A DNA stretch of 64,000 nucleotides, taken from contig NGBS01000598.1 in NCBI GenBank assembly GCA_002245135.1, forward strand, positions 62,001 through 126,000, given 5' to 3'. The notes below the pieces were generated by a model that saw only the letters and a program-made list of their open reading frames with translations, ran no database searches and was not told the DNA's origin. The position numbers and the translations under genes are program-made. Position 1 is the stretch's first letter, and every line of letters begins with the position of its first letter. Source of the DNA: Proteromonas lacertae. Its lineage: Eukaryota; Sar; Bigyra; Opalinata; Proteromonadidae. Below are positions 24,632-37,330 of the stretch, piece by piece.

Positions 24632-25826
24632 TTAATCAGTTGCTTTTAATGAAGATCTTTCTTGGCGAGATGTCTTTACAACAAGTTCTCTTCTGTTGAT
24701 TATTGCATAACCAACTAAACCAATTATAATCAAAGTACCAATAACTACACCAAAAGAAATGCCAATTGCTTCTCCAGTCTTACTAGCAGCTGATCTAGTT
24801 TGCAGTTATTCATAAATATCAGTTTGTCTGACAATAACAGAGGAATAAGCTATATCAGGTGAAGAAGAATGTAAATCATTTTCAAAGGCATCAGATTTTA
24901 AGATATTAGATGTAATTGAGATTATTGTATTTCAATAATTCTTTGGAGCTGTAATAAATGCAACTGTTCTTACTAAATTTGATGTCATATCCATATTATC
25001 TTTATCTCAATCTAATCTCACATTCGTTCTATCAACATCAAATGAAACTGCACTTCTTAAATGAGTTATTAATAGATTTATAATTATCACAAATGCTTGA
25101 GGATTTACTGCTTGACCAGATACACCAGTTGTATAATCGATTTCTATCTTGGCGATTATTCTTCCATTTACTAATGGAGGATCTTCTACATATTCTTTAC
25201 AATCTGTATCATCTACAGATTGCCATTGTGGATTTAAGTAATTATCACCTCTACATTGTCTTTCAAGAACACCTGTTTTCCATCTTTACATAATATATAA
25301 GCAGAAGTTGCTGGCCATTCACCATTAGCTGGACATGTATTGGAAATGGTTTGAAGATAAACATTTGTATAATAAATCATTAAGATTTCTTTATAATGTT
25401 TCTTTCATTAATTCGGATGGTCTTCCACTGAATTTACCTTCACTGAATGTTATACCAGCTGGTAAAGTAGGATAATCAGGTAAAATTCATTCTAATACAT
25501 TATATTTAATATTTGGTGTTAAATCTTCTTCTCCCCAAACTGGTTTAGAATCTAATACTGTACATGTTCTATAGGAATAACCCATATAACCTTCACTACA
25601 AGCTATTTGACCTCTTTTACCTACATTCGTTGCTGAATAACCATTATCTACACTACATGTTGATGCAATTACTTCCAATTGGATTGTATATGTCTTTGTT
25701 GTTTGATCTCTTGCAACTATACCAGTTATTGTGTAAGTCATTAATTTTCTTGTTACTGAAGGAGTTCCTGTTATTGTACCAATCTTATTTACATATAAAC
25801 AATACCTTTTAACACTATTACTAAGT
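24632..25826 (-). pseudogene. Decayed surface receptor with Ig-like and sushi-like repeats
   Basis: Minus-strand coding traces in order: a YTITG Ig-like repeat end (GTITGTPSVTRK, TYTITGIV), a Cys domain (TCSVDNGYSATNVGKRGQIA, GYMGYSYRTC), a second round (LPDYPTLPAGITFSEGKFSG, TCPANGEWPATSAYILC), then a transmembrane helix (GISFGVVIGTLIIIGLVGYA) and a short basic tail ending at TAA 24634-24632. Frameshifts and in-frame TGA and TAA codons interrupt it at about 25410, 25000, 24935 and 24810. The family consists of large cell-surface proteins with tandem Ig-like and sushi-like modules. The 5' end is missing. Confidence 0.65.
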
Positions 25827-26855
25827 ACTTATTCATTCATATAAATCATTTACACAAACATCTCATATTACATATAATTCATCATTTTATATCTCTTTCA
25901 TTGGTTTCTCACACTCTTAATACTCTTTTCACTATTCAATAGATTGAAAATCAGAAAATTCTAAAAATTTCATCAAGCCTAATGATTATTCAAACCCAAT
26001 AAACAAAGAAATGCTATTTTTGTGCTTACTATGAAGTATAATGGTGAAATGATGTGTATTTCGATGATGGTGATAATGATGAAATATGTGGATATGTATA
26101 GAATATATGATAATATTTGGTATAATTGTAAAAGTGAGTGAAAGATAATATTAGAATTGCATAAAATGAAAGATGATATATAAAGTGAAATCTAATGTTT
26201 AATGGTTTATTGTAGTATAGTGATCCAAAATTGTATCTAAGTTGTTTTTGAATAGTTTAAAAGCTGTATATGATGATAATGTGAATATGGTGTGAGTGTA
26301 AGTGTGATGAATATATGATTGTGTAGAGTAATAAAAGTGAAAATAAGAATATATTCGAGAAAATTCTGAGAAAAGAGTCAAGCCAAATATATTTTAAGAA
26401 TATTTTATTTATAAAAATCAAGATGAATAAATGTATGTTGAAATATAGTGAAAAAAATGATATAGAATTGTATATGACAAATTTACATTAATAGTATTTT
26501 GAAGTTGCTTATTATTTAAATGTAGAGAGTATGAATATTAATGAAATAAATTCTTTAGAAATAGATAGAATAATTTATTTTGAAAAATGAAATGTGAAAA
26601 ATGTGTTAATAATAAATATATGAATAAAAGAGTTGTATGAGTAAATGTCTAGATATTATTGTTTGTTCATTGTTGTGAGATTATGGGATGAAAGTATTAT
26701 TAACGATAAAAAATGCCTATATTACTATAATTATCAACCAATATACTCCGACTCAAATCATTTTAGTTTATTTTACTTAAAATTACTAATAAAGACTATT
26801 ATTAAGATAATTGAAAATATGTAAATTATGATAGGGAGTATATATACAATGATAA
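25827..26855. other. Gene-free AT-rich region
   Basis: No coding pattern, RNA or repeat that I can support. Short open frames here have no coding character. Confidence 0.5.
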
Positions 26856-27407
26856 ATGCCGAATGTATTATATGCCAAAATCAAATATTCCAAACAATTC
26901 TATAGTAATTTAGATGTAGTATTCTTTAGATTAATTCTCTCAAGATTAATGAAAGAAGAAGATACACTTGTTGTATCAGATACAGTCGATATTCCTTGTC
27001 TAATCTATAAATTAAATACAAAAACTTATATATCAAGTAAAGTATCTGTTCAAATTAATTGCAATCCTCCTTCTGAAGGATGTATTGTATATAACTTGTT
27101 AGTATAAATATATTACTATTATTGTATTTATAAAATTATAGACAAAACTTGATTCTGCCTTGAGTGGATTGAATAATGATGTTTTTAGAGAATCAAAAAT
27201 AGTTTATGTTCATATTCCTCTTTATAATGAGTATAATGCTTTGTTTAGAAGAGTTATATTTAGGGTATAATATATATATATATTAGTAGTATATAAATGT
27301 ATATATAGCATCTTCAATTGGGAGATGAAATTATTTTTTATACTGAAACTTCTATTTTAGTTAACCCTCAAATTGAATTTCTTTTAAATAATGATTTAAT
27401 TGTGTAA
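26856..27407 (+). CDS. Small three-exon protein of unknown function
   Basis: ATG at 26856. Introns near 27107-27143 and 27268-27309, both GTATAA...TAG, join three exons into about 155 residues ending in LLNNDLIV. The sequence is mixed beta/alpha (VLYAKIKYSKQFYSNLD, IVYVHIPLYNEYNALFRRV, HLQLGDEIIFYTETSILV). No membrane segment or known motif. Frame agreement across both introns supports a real gene. Family not recognised. Confidence 0.5.
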
Positions 27408-27586
27408 ATTGCATTTTATGCTTTTGCAAGTGTTTTAAGTTTTATAAAAATATAATGATCAGCATAAATCATGCTCATTAATTTTCGATTAACTATGGTT
27501 CTATTTGTTTGAGTAATTTTATTGTTTTTACACCTCCACAGCATAATAAAAAGAAAGAAAAATTAAATAAGCAAAAAGAATAAATA

Positions 27587-27646
27587 GAATCGTTACTATG
27601 AATTAGCACAGAGTGCACAATTGTAAAACCATTGTAGATATGAACA
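27587..27646 (-). pseudogene. 5S rRNA relic
   Basis: Retains both ends of the 5S unit (GAATCGTTACTATG...GCACAGAGT and ATTGTAGATATGAAC on the plus strand), but most of the middle is deleted. Its 3' flank AAATAAGCAAAAAGAATAAA matches the flank of the functional-looking copy at 33231. Orientation is the same as that copy. Confidence 0.75.
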
Positions 27647-27753
27647 TTTCTTGAGTATTCTATATTTATTTCTTATCAATAACTAATAAGTCTTAATCAT
27701 GTTTCTATATCATTATCTATGCGTAAATATGACTTATTAGAATTGAAAATATA

Positions 27754-27955
27754 AACTGAAATATACTGAACATCTTCAATTTTCTTGATAAATATAGGAA
27801 TTGAAATATACTGAACATTTTCACTTTTCTTGATAAATATAAGAAATGAAATATACTGAACATCTTCAATTTTCTTGATAAATATAGGAATTGAAATATA
27901 CTGAACATCTTCACTTTTCTTGATAAATATAAGAAATGAATTACACTGAACATTT
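27754..27955. repeat. 45-bp tandem repeat, four copies
   Basis: Four units of 45 bp, each containing ACTGAACAT, a CTTCA(A/C)TTTTCTTGATAAA block and AATATA(A/G)G. Alternate units are more alike, giving a 90-bp higher-order repeat. It lies about 75 bp upstream of the second dual-NTPase gene and may be part of its promoter region. Confidence 0.85.
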
Positions 27956-28026
27956 CTATTCTTCTATTTTCTTCTATTCACTTCTATTCACTTTACTTTG
28001 TTTCTATCCAATATTAATTACTTTAA

Positions 28027-31000
28027 ATGAATGAGAAATTTGTTAATTCATTAATTTATATATTAGGTAAGCCGGAGAGAGTTAGATACCCAAAATTGTC
28101 TCATGAAGAACTTGTAAAGAGAGGAAATAAAAGAATAGTTTTAAAAGAAGCTAAACATGGCTGTAATGAAGTCGTTAGTTTAACATATGCTTTTGTTGAT
28201 GGTAACCATAATCCTACTTATAAAAGAATATTCTTTATTATCAGAAACTGTTACAATGAGATATATGAAAATATGAAGAGATATATGGATAAGCGTTTGC
28301 CAAGGCAAAAGAATTTTTTAATATATGGTAATAGATTAATCGGTAAAACTATGTTTTGTATGTATTTATTGAATGAATTTAAATCCAACAAATATAATGA
28401 TTATCAAGTGATATATAGATACAAAGAAGAAAATTATTTTGTGAAGAATCCCAATTCATCAGTATATGAAGAATCAAAAGCATTAGTAGAAAAACAAGGA
28501 GTTAAGTCAATAATGATCAGTGAAAATCTACCAATTAGTGAAGATGAATATAGTGATTTTGATGTTGTAATACTTGTTACATCTCCAGATTTGTCTAATT
28601 ACAAAGTGATGAGATCCAAAAGATCTCCAATACAGTATTGCATTCTTCCATTTGATATATATGAAATGATCATTATTTTTGAGCAAAAAGAAACATTGAG
28701 GAAATGAAGATATTTATGGAGGAATTCCTGGATTATATACTATAGATACAGAATTAGAAATTAGTGAATATGATGGTAAAATTGAATATTATATTAAAAA
28801 TCAATATAATGAAAATGTTTTTATTTATGATGTTAAAAAAGTAACTGACATACCTGAAAAATTGAGATTTATATCTGATAATATTAGAGATAAAGCAATG
28901 AAAACAGATAAAAGTTTAGTTAATGTAAAGAATTTTAATACCTTTTTGGACCTATTAAAAGATGAAATAGAAAATGATCATAGTAATGATGATTATGAAA
29001 CAAAAGTAAATAACAAACTAGGAAGTGAGTGTGGTTGGTATTATGAACATTTAGTGTTGTGTATAAAGATGCTAAATGAAGAAATGGAGAATAAGATAAT
29101 AATGAATGAAAGAGATTTACCACAATTAAAAGAAATGCAATTGCCATTATTCATAAATTGTTCATTTAGGTTTAATTTTCCTGCAGTTGATGGAATTGAG
29201 ATAAATGATGAATGTGTAAATGGATATCAAGTAACTGTAAGTAATAATCATAATTTGGTTAAAACTGTTTCAATATTATTGAAAGTACTGTATCAGGAAA
29301 CACTAGAGATAAGAAAAAGAAAGATGAAAGAAATATGTTATGAATATGTTTATAACCTAACAAAAATAGATGAATATAATAAAAAATTACAAAATACTGG
29401 AAATGAGAATAAAAATCAATTATCAGTAGGATTAGCAGAATGTATATCATATAATGAAAGATTATTAGATCAATTATCCAATAGTTTATATTACTGTGGA
29501 GTATATATATTTATTTATCTAATTAATATAGTATACACCTGAGTCTTTAGTGACAGAAGATATTTCTGAGAATTATAACAATAGTAAGATTGAATACATA
29601 AAAACAGAAATAGAAAAGAGATTAAGTAAAGAAGAAATTGAAAAAATTGAAAATACTGAAAAAATAGAGAATATTGATGAGAAAAATATTGATGAAGTTA
29701 TTGAAAAGATATATCCATCACCAAATAAAAGAATGAAGTTAAATGATAATACAAGTTTAAAAAGTGAAGAAGAGAGTAAAATAGATAATAGAAGTGTTGA
29801 AGAATATGAACTAAGATGGAGATTGATGAAGTTAATAAGAGATGCCAAAGATCACGTTTATGATTCATTACTACAACAAGAAATTGATAAAGGTACTAAT
29901 GAGACAGAAAGAAATAAAATAGCAATAGAGAGAAAGAGTTCAATTATTAGAGCAATAAAGAATGAAATGAAAGTAACAAATGATAGTGGAATAGCTATAA
30001 ATTATCAACAAACATTGGATTTGTTAGTTCAAAAAATAGATGATTGTTGTAAAGATTATAATAATCCTAGATTTGCAATAACTATCGTAAATCCTCATCC
30101 TAACAGTACTGTTAAAATAACTCCTGAAGATAGTTGTGATTTTAGTTCATATGGAAAAGAACTATCAAGTAAAATGATTGGTTATATAAATCGTGTTTAT
30201 TCTGGATATGATAGATTAAAGGATAATATACAAAATGAAAAAGAAGCAAAAACAGAAGAAAAAGCAAAAACAGAAGCAGAAAATAGAGTAAGCCTTCAGT
30301 TCAATAGAATAGAGAAAAGAGATGAGATAATTCCTTACCAACAGATAGAAAAAATCAAAATAAACAATTCTTATTTGAATGATAATAAAATATTTTATGA
30401 AAATGACAAAAGAAAAGAATTAGATATTGAAAATAGTAGTATAAACTTTACTAATACTTTGATAAATAAAATAAGAGAGAATGAAGCATTGAGAAGTTTT
30501 ATAGATTGTAATTTTATAACCTTGGATATATCAAATATGTTATGTGAAACATATGATGAAGGATTGAAAAAGTTTAATAGAATATTAAATAGTTATGATT
30601 GTCCAATAACATTTATAATAAATAAAGATGGAGTAATAGAAGAAAGAAGTGTTTATAATAAAAAATATGATAAATTACAGAATAGAATTGAAAGAATAGG
30701 AATTGATGTAGAATGTGAAATAAATGAAGTATTAAAATGTAGTTATTGTGGTAAAGAAAAAACTATAACTAGAAGATGTAAATATGTATTTGGATATATA
30801 AAGAATGAGAATGGAGTAACTAACGTTATTATTCCAAATAGAAATGTAACATTCTATTGTGAAGAATGTAAATCAATAACATTTTGTATGTCAAAATATG
30901 TGTTTGATGAAGTTAATAAACCTAGAATTGTAGTAACTATTGTTGATGATAATTATGATATATATGTTGATGGTAAGTTACAATCAACATCTACTTCAAA

Positions 31001-32849
31001 TACAGAAAGTGATAAAGTAGAGACAGTTCCAATTACTCCTTCATTACATAATGATCAGAATAATTTACCATCAAATAGTTCAATTAATCATCCAACAACT
31101 AATAATCATATGGAAACAGAAAATGATAGTTCAAATAAACCAATTAATCCAAATACAACTTCTCAAAGATCATGTATTATTTTTATATTTTTTATATATA
31201 ATTAAATAGCTTTTGATTATATGAGATTAATATTTAATAGAGATGATAAAATTCCCGAATTTCATCAAAATGAATCATTCATAAAATTACCTGATAATGT
31301 TAAGATATTCCAATATCCAACGAATTATGTATTAGTAAGAGATTTTTATAAACTCTATTGGGAAAGAATAAAAAACAATATTTTATACAATTTATTAAGT
31401 GATTATTATGATAATTCTGAAATTATTAAATCACTATTGATTTATTTGAATGTTGAATATAATCAATCCGATTTTAATAAAGAAGAAAAAAGGAAAGAAA
31501 TTGTAAAACAGCAGAAGAGAAAATTAAAAAGAATTATAGATAATTATGAAAAAAAAAAGATAAAAAGTGACATAAATGTAGAAATATCACAGAAAAGCTA
31601 TTATCTTTTGAGAGGCCAGCCAGGATGTGGAAAATCCTCCTTTATAATATATTTTATAACCAAATTCATTGAATTGAAGAAGGAATTAAAAATTCCTGAT
31701 TTAAGTTTTGCATATTATAAAAGTTCTAAGCAAGATCATGATGTTATACCAGAGAAAGATAAATGCTATTTAAATGATTATCACTTAGAGAAAAATGAAA
31801 TTTCTTCTGACATAATCATATGTGATTCAGTTAATATTCCCTCTAATCAATATAACGACTATAATATAATTATAAATATAAGTTCTCCAGATAGTAAGAA
31901 TTATTCAAATATAAAAAGATTTACTAATTATAAAAAGATATATTTCTATTTAGATATTTGTAGTGATGATGAAATAGTGAAATGGAAAAACAAATGTTTA
32001 CCACACGATTTAGGCAAAGTAATTGATAAATTTCTCCCATTATATAACAATGTTCCAAGACATTTATATTTTGCAGCAATATACGATGTTTATTATGAAG
32101 GAAGAAGTTATTGGAATGAGATATATACGAAATGTATAAATACAATAGTTGCAGATATGGGTTATTATGATTTTATAAAGAAGTATCTTTGTCCATGCCA
32201 AAATGAAGATGATAATTTAGAAAATGATAATAAATTATATCATGATAATGTTAAGAATGATAGATTTGATACAGATTTATCACATTATGTATTTAAATAT
32301 AAAGTCAAAAGTTATTATTCAATTGATAAATATCAATTAGAATTTGTATCAAAAGAAATATTTAGATATGTTTATAATTGTGTAAGTCATAGATTAAGTA
32401 GAAAAGAATCTCAATTACTACATGATTATTATTATAAAGAAATAATTTACAATCAAGATCATCCTTTATATAAAATATTATTCAATGAATTAGTATGGTA
32501 TAGAATAATTCACAATAAAAATTGGTCAGGTGTTAAAATAGCACAATTTGATAATGGTTTAAAAGACATTTTTTATAGCTTTAACAAAAATTGTTGTAAA
32601 TCAGAAGCATTAGGAGAAGGTTATTATGTTGGTGTATTTTTTATTGCTAAAGATGATGATATTTTTTATTCAATTAATAATGTAATAATACATCCATCAA
32701 ATAACAACAATAGAAATGAAATAATTGATGAAAATATTTATGATAGATTGATGAAATATCGTGATGCAATTGGTGGTATAGAATTATATTATTTAATAGC
32801 AACAAATGATGAAGTAAAAAAGAAAATAATATTTCATCTAAATAATTAA
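28027..32849 (+). CDS. Crinkler/RHS-like dual P-loop NTPase with nuclease-like domain, no OTU
   Basis: Exons 28027-29500, 29532-31173 and 31210-32849, with introns of 31 and 36 nt. Order: first NTPase (LIYGNRLIGKTMF; VTSPDLSNYKVMRSKRSPIQ), nuclease-like end (FPAVDG...YQVTVSNNH), coiled coil, a middle domain with a zinc-ribbon-like pair (CSYCGK and CEEC), then a second NTPase (LRGQPGCGKSSFIIYF; ISSPDSKNY; NVPRHLYFAAIYDV). It matches the gene at 9651-15226 domain by domain but ends at LNN where that gene continues into an acidic insert and OTU protease. One frameshift at about 28695 separates ETLRK from DIYGGIPGLY. The signature SPD..NY after Walker B is typical of Crinkler/RHS NTPases. Probable nuclear or host-targeted effector, or genome-conflict factor; inferred. 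Confidence 0.7.
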
Positions 32850-33230
32850 ATTAAATTCTTTTAATCCTATCACAGAAATCATATTAACTGAATATCTTAA
32901 TCTACAATTGGATGTAAATTATTATTACAAACAATTTACTCCATCAGATAACTCCAGCATACTTTTTACTTACATGATAATCTAAATACACTTTATTTCA
33001 GGAATAATATACTTCATAGTAATCACAAAAAAAACATTTCTTTATTTCTTGGCTTGAGATATATTTGGCTTGATAAAATACTAGAATTTTCTAATTTTAA
33101 TTTATCAAAATTGATGTGTATGATTTATACTGTGTAGAATACTGGTTTTTATCTTAAATTACTGTTAAAACTGCAAGAACTTGAAAAGCAAAGAAATATG
33201 AAAAAAAGAAATAAGCAAAAAGAATAAAAA
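32850..33230. other. Intergenic spacer
   Basis: AT-rich sequence between the dual-NTPase gene and the 5S gene. The last 30 bp (AAATAAGCAAAAAGAATAAA) is a conserved 5S 3' flank. No gene seen. Confidence 0.5.
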
Positions 33231-33346
33231 GAATCGTTACTATGACTTCGCACAGAGTCCCCCACTGTACTACTATCATAGCTCGTACAATCTTAACTTC
33301 GCAGTTCTGATGGGATGCGGTGCTTTATTGTAGATATGAACGATTC
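33231..33346 (-). rRNA. 5S ribosomal RNA gene (second copy)
   Basis: A 116-nt minus-strand unit with paired ends GAATCGTT/AACGATTC and the same core as the copy at 24251. At the two differing positions it carries CACCGCATC and CTGCGAAG. T-run terminator sequence follows on the minus strand. Conserved upstream sequence extends to about 33560. The two 5S genes face each other as an inverted pair about 9 kb apart. Confidence 0.88.
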
Positions 33347-33870
33347 TGATTATTATTTCACTTTTTTTCTTATATATCACTCTCTCTTTTATATTTTCTT
33401 ATAAACAATTAATATCATTCTAATAATGTTATATTAAAAGAAAATATAATATATATCAATCTATTCATGTTATTATATTAATATCTATGCTTAGTGATGA
33501 TTTAAAGAGAAAAAATGGAAAATGATGAAAGAAACGGCTAAATATTTATAAATATAAAAAGTATCTTGGTGAAATTGATGTGTAAATGATGTATTATGTT
33601 GAAAATTAGTATACTTTAGTGGAGTATGATAATTGTTTTATTTTAATAGATTGACTAAAGGAGGAAAGAAACTGATTTCAAATCCATTTGAAACTAGAAC
33701 AATATGATGGTGTTATAAAGATGTAGAAAATAAAGATGATGTGAATAAGCTATTATCCTATGCTTTATTGAATTTGTTAATTTGTGTAAAATAATGTGAG
33801 TTTAATGAAATAAAGAAGTAGTGTTTGAATAGTATGGATCTATGTGTAAAATATCTTAATCTTCAAGAAG
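33347..33870. other. 5S flank duplicated from about 23.7-24.25 kb
   Basis: Inverted, diverged copy of the DNA upstream of the first 5S gene. Includes the stretch GAAAGAAACGGCTAAATATT and, further out, a coding relic (AAACTGATTTCAAATCC, GATGGTGTTATA). The large inverted repeat begins at 33871. Confidence 0.55.
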
Positions 33871-34214
33871 ATACTAATTTTCTCTTCATAAAAACTATCA
33901 TATAATATATTTTAATACTTGATTCATATATTTTCAATTCAATTAAATAATTTTTAACTTTTTATAAAGATTTACAATTTAATACTCAACAATAATTAGG
34001 TATTTTATATAATTATGTTCTTATTTATTTCTACTAATCATCAGTTTCATTTGTAATCTATCACATGATAAATTTGATTTGGATAAGTTACTTATTTGTC
34101 CAGTATGTTTAAACTGTTCTTGGCAAGTATGTATACCCTAGGAAACTTGGACTTTAATGATAGCCAGATATTTCCAATGGTTTCAGAGGTGCTGTAATGA
34201 ATATCATATTGCAA

Positions 34215-35706
34215 TTATTCTTGTACTTCATTTGGCATAATTAATCTCTTTCTTTTTACTGCTTTTTCAAGATATTTATCTAATGTAGTTTCTTCTATTG
34301 AATATGTTTCTTCGATTTCAGTATTTATATAATTCAATGAATTAATTAATAAACTTTTAGATTTTTCAAATTCTGAATCGCTAAACCCTAGAGTACTATG
34401 AAGAATGAATGATTTCACTCTAGGGTCTAACATGCAGCACAACAGAGGCAAATCACTATCATTACATATATTATTTAGTCTTTCTATCATATTAATTTTG
34501 ATACTCTCAGCATATTCCTGTATCTTTGTTGGATAACCTGTTTTGAACTCAAATAAAGTCTGTTTATAATGTAATACAGCCATTCCCATAGTCATGTTTC
34601 TATCTTCCAATATCTTAGTAAGTTTGTATAATGGTTCGAGTATATCACATAGTTTATCTAGAATAACATACGCTATATTGGTAGGGGAAGAGATAAATTT
34701 TAGCAACTCATCTTCTTTTGGTTTTATGGCATTAACTATACCTATAAGTTTTTCTTGGTTATACTGTTTAAGATTGTTTTTGTATTCATTTGTTTTTTCT
34801 TCATAATATTGATGCAATATTTCTTTACTTTCATAAAATTTCTTTAACATAATATATAAACTATTCCACCGAGTTGTCGTTAAAGTAGGTATACATAAAT
34901 TGAGCTTATTTTGTTTACGACGGTTCTTAGTTGTTTACCTAGATCTACAAATACTTTTACATTAATATCTATAACTCCTCCTTGAACCATAGCCCCATTA
35001 ATAGCAAGTTGAAGGCTATGGTTCATACATCTTACATTTGTTACACATGCATCTCTTATACCTTTCACCATATTCTTTCCATTGTCTGAAGTAACTGAAG
35101 TTATTTCAAATCCATACATTTCTTTTATGAAATTTATTGTGTCTGTAATTGTGTCTGCATTTTCATTAACAACTTCTACAACACCAAGTGTTACTGTAAC
35201 TAATTCAAACAAATCGTTGAAATAACATCCACTAATACCTACTAGTTCACTGGAACGCTCCGATTTCCACCCATCTATAGCAAGTGCGACGTGTTTACCA
35301 TTTAAATCTTTCTTTAATTTATCCTATAAAAAATATAAAAATAATATACAATAATTTCTGTGTTTCTTTTAATTAAAAAGTCATTATATACCACTCTTCT
35401 TGGTGGCTTATATCCTAATTTATTGCAGAATCTACGAAAACTACTACTGTCTAACACAGTAGTGCTTATATGATCGTAAGTGATGAAATAAAATAAGCTT
35501 TGTTTTATCTCATCATTGTTTATCTTTACATCTTCATCTACATAATTATGTGAACTAATTTGGTGAAGTTTGACAGCCTTTCCATTTTTCACGTTACAAG
35601 CATATCGAACACCACAAAATATGCAAATGCATTTATCAAGGCTTTTTATCTTTAACATATTATACCAAAAGGTTTTGTAAAAGTTAAAATTAAGATGTTC
35701 AAGCAT
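34215..35706 (-). pseudogene. hAT transposase relic (left copy)
   Basis: From 35706 downward: a BED-type zinc finger (CICIFCGVRYACN, HQISSHN), a spliced 26-nt intron at about 35325-35350, then ALAIDGWKSERSSE and VTSDNGKNMVKG (RNase H-like core with DGW and the second Asp), CMNHSLQLAI, and after a frameshift near 34905 TLTTTRWNSLYIML, then the C-terminal helices and DLPLLCCMLDPRVKSF. The hAT dimerisation end is short. The same frameshift is in the right-arm copy, so it predates the duplication. Element end CAACCCTG is at 36116-36123; the other end is missing here. Confidence 0.85.
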
Positions 35707-36123
35707 ATTTGCCTCTTTTAAGGCAATAACTTCACTAGCCGCTCCAATTGGTAAAACTATACTCCTAGAATATATAATGATAGATTATATTAGATACATT
35801 TATAATAATTTTAAGAAATGATTAAAAAGTATGCCATTTTTTCTTTCAAATTTTTATAATCATTCTATACTTTATATTACATATATAGCACAATAGAATA
35901 ACTCATCGGTAAGGTTAGATTCAATTATGAAGAAAGAAAAAAGCGCATCGACCGACGGTTAATTCGGTATTTTATAGAATGATATATAGACCTTGAATTC
36001 AATATGTACAGTTAGATAATATTATTAATATCACATGTTTAGGAGGAGGTCAGCTAATAGTTACTACAGCCTGGTGTCGGTCAACATTTGTTTATTGACC
36101 TACGACCGATTTATACAACCCTG

Positions 36124-36700
36124 ATTCTAGAGTAATAAAAGAAGGGTTACAGAAAGATATGAAACAGTATTTATTACTGAAACAGAATTATGATAAATAT
36201 TATTCTATACTAATTTCATCAGATTTATCACATTTTATAACATTATTATATAACAAAAATATAAATTCATACATCTTAATTATTGATGATGATATAAGAT
36301 GGAGAAACTAATAATATGATTGAATTAATTGAAAAGGATATCTTGCAACTAGAAAAGGAAGATTCATTGATAAAATGGAAATTACTTTTCAATTAATTTA
36401 ATCATATTGAATTTGATTTAGGAGGTTATGTATGGGTGGAAAAATATGACATTGATTAAAGCTGCAACGCCTATGTGATGATTATTCTAATAAACATCAC
36501 AGTGGTATTATAGGTAAATCTTTAAATAATGATATAAATTATAGAAAATTTAGAGTGAATCATATAAAAAAAATTGATCTATATAGATATGCACCAATAT
36601 ATGAAAGTCTATATAAATTAAATTAGAAAAAAGATTATTTTTAAAGCCTAATGAAATATTTACATTACTGAAGATATGAAGTTATGTAAAACTTGGTTAG
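36124..36700 (+). pseudogene. Decayed glycosyltransferase-like relic (left copy)
   Basis: A short open stretch encodes YYSILISSDLSHFITLLYN then SYILIIDDDIRW, resembling the nucleotide-sugar DxD motif of a GT-A glycosyltransferase. It is followed by stops and further coding traces (HHSGIIGKSLNND, RFRVNHIKKIDLYR-like). Very decayed; identical in the right arm. The glycosyltransferase reading is tentative. Confidence 0.3.
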
Positions 36701-37079
36701 GATAAATAGAGTTTTATTATTATTTAAAAGAAGGATATTTTTATTGAAAATGTTTAGATTATCTATATGACATTATTGCTTTTATTTATATATATATTCA
36801 TAACTACAAATCATTATTACAGAATAAACTACCATACTATATAAAATATTATTCCTGCTTCTTGTTTTACTTTAGTTACTATAGTTATGACTAAGATTGG
36901 TTGAAATTGTATAAATATCTATTCTGATTAATTAAAATTCATCTACAAACTACTCAATAGTGATATTTAACATATTTATAAACATGATGATTAATTTATA
37001 TTGATTACTATCTCTAAAAAACAAATACTAATGTAATTATAATAATAAATCTCTATTTCTGGATATTAATGATTTGTCT

Positions 37080-37330
37080 TCAATAAGTCTCTTACTTTCT
37101 CAGTTTCTGAAAATAAATAATCATTATAAACCTCTCTTCGAGTTATACTTTATCCTAGTTTGAAGCAAAACCTTCTAAATTCTGGTGAGTCTAATATTGT
37201 GGTACTGACTGCATTGAAGGTTATGAATTTAAATAGACCTTTGTTGACAGAATCTGAATTGACTTTGGCTTTTACCATATGCAATAATCTGAATATTTTA
37301 TTTTAATCACGTTTTCCAAAACATTTTGAA
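37080..37330 (-). pseudogene. Second hAT fragment (left copy)
   Basis: Minus-strand traces FNAVSTTILDSPEFRRFC and RREVYNDYLFSETEKVR align with the post-BED region of the hAT transposase at 34215-35706 (STTVLDSSSFRRFC, RRVVYNDFL), but it is a different, older subfamily. Only this region remains. Confidence 0.7.

Noticed and set aside
24632-25826. Alternative genetic code (TGA or TAA as sense) to explain stops in the receptor gene
   Set aside because: TAA, TAG and TGA all end other well-supported genes here, and this gene also has frameshifts; pseudogene is simpler.
26199-26381. Tyr/Thr/His-rich minus-strand frame
   Set aside because: No conserved pattern, no intron support; low-complexity sequence in a gene-free stretch.
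27754-27955. CRISPR-like array
   Set aside because: Units are contiguous 45-bp tandem copies without unique spacers, in a eukaryotic genome.
29573-29848. Ser/Leu/Ile-rich minus-strand frame
   Set aside because: Antisense shadow of the Glu/Lys/Ile-rich coiled coil of the second dual-NTPase gene.
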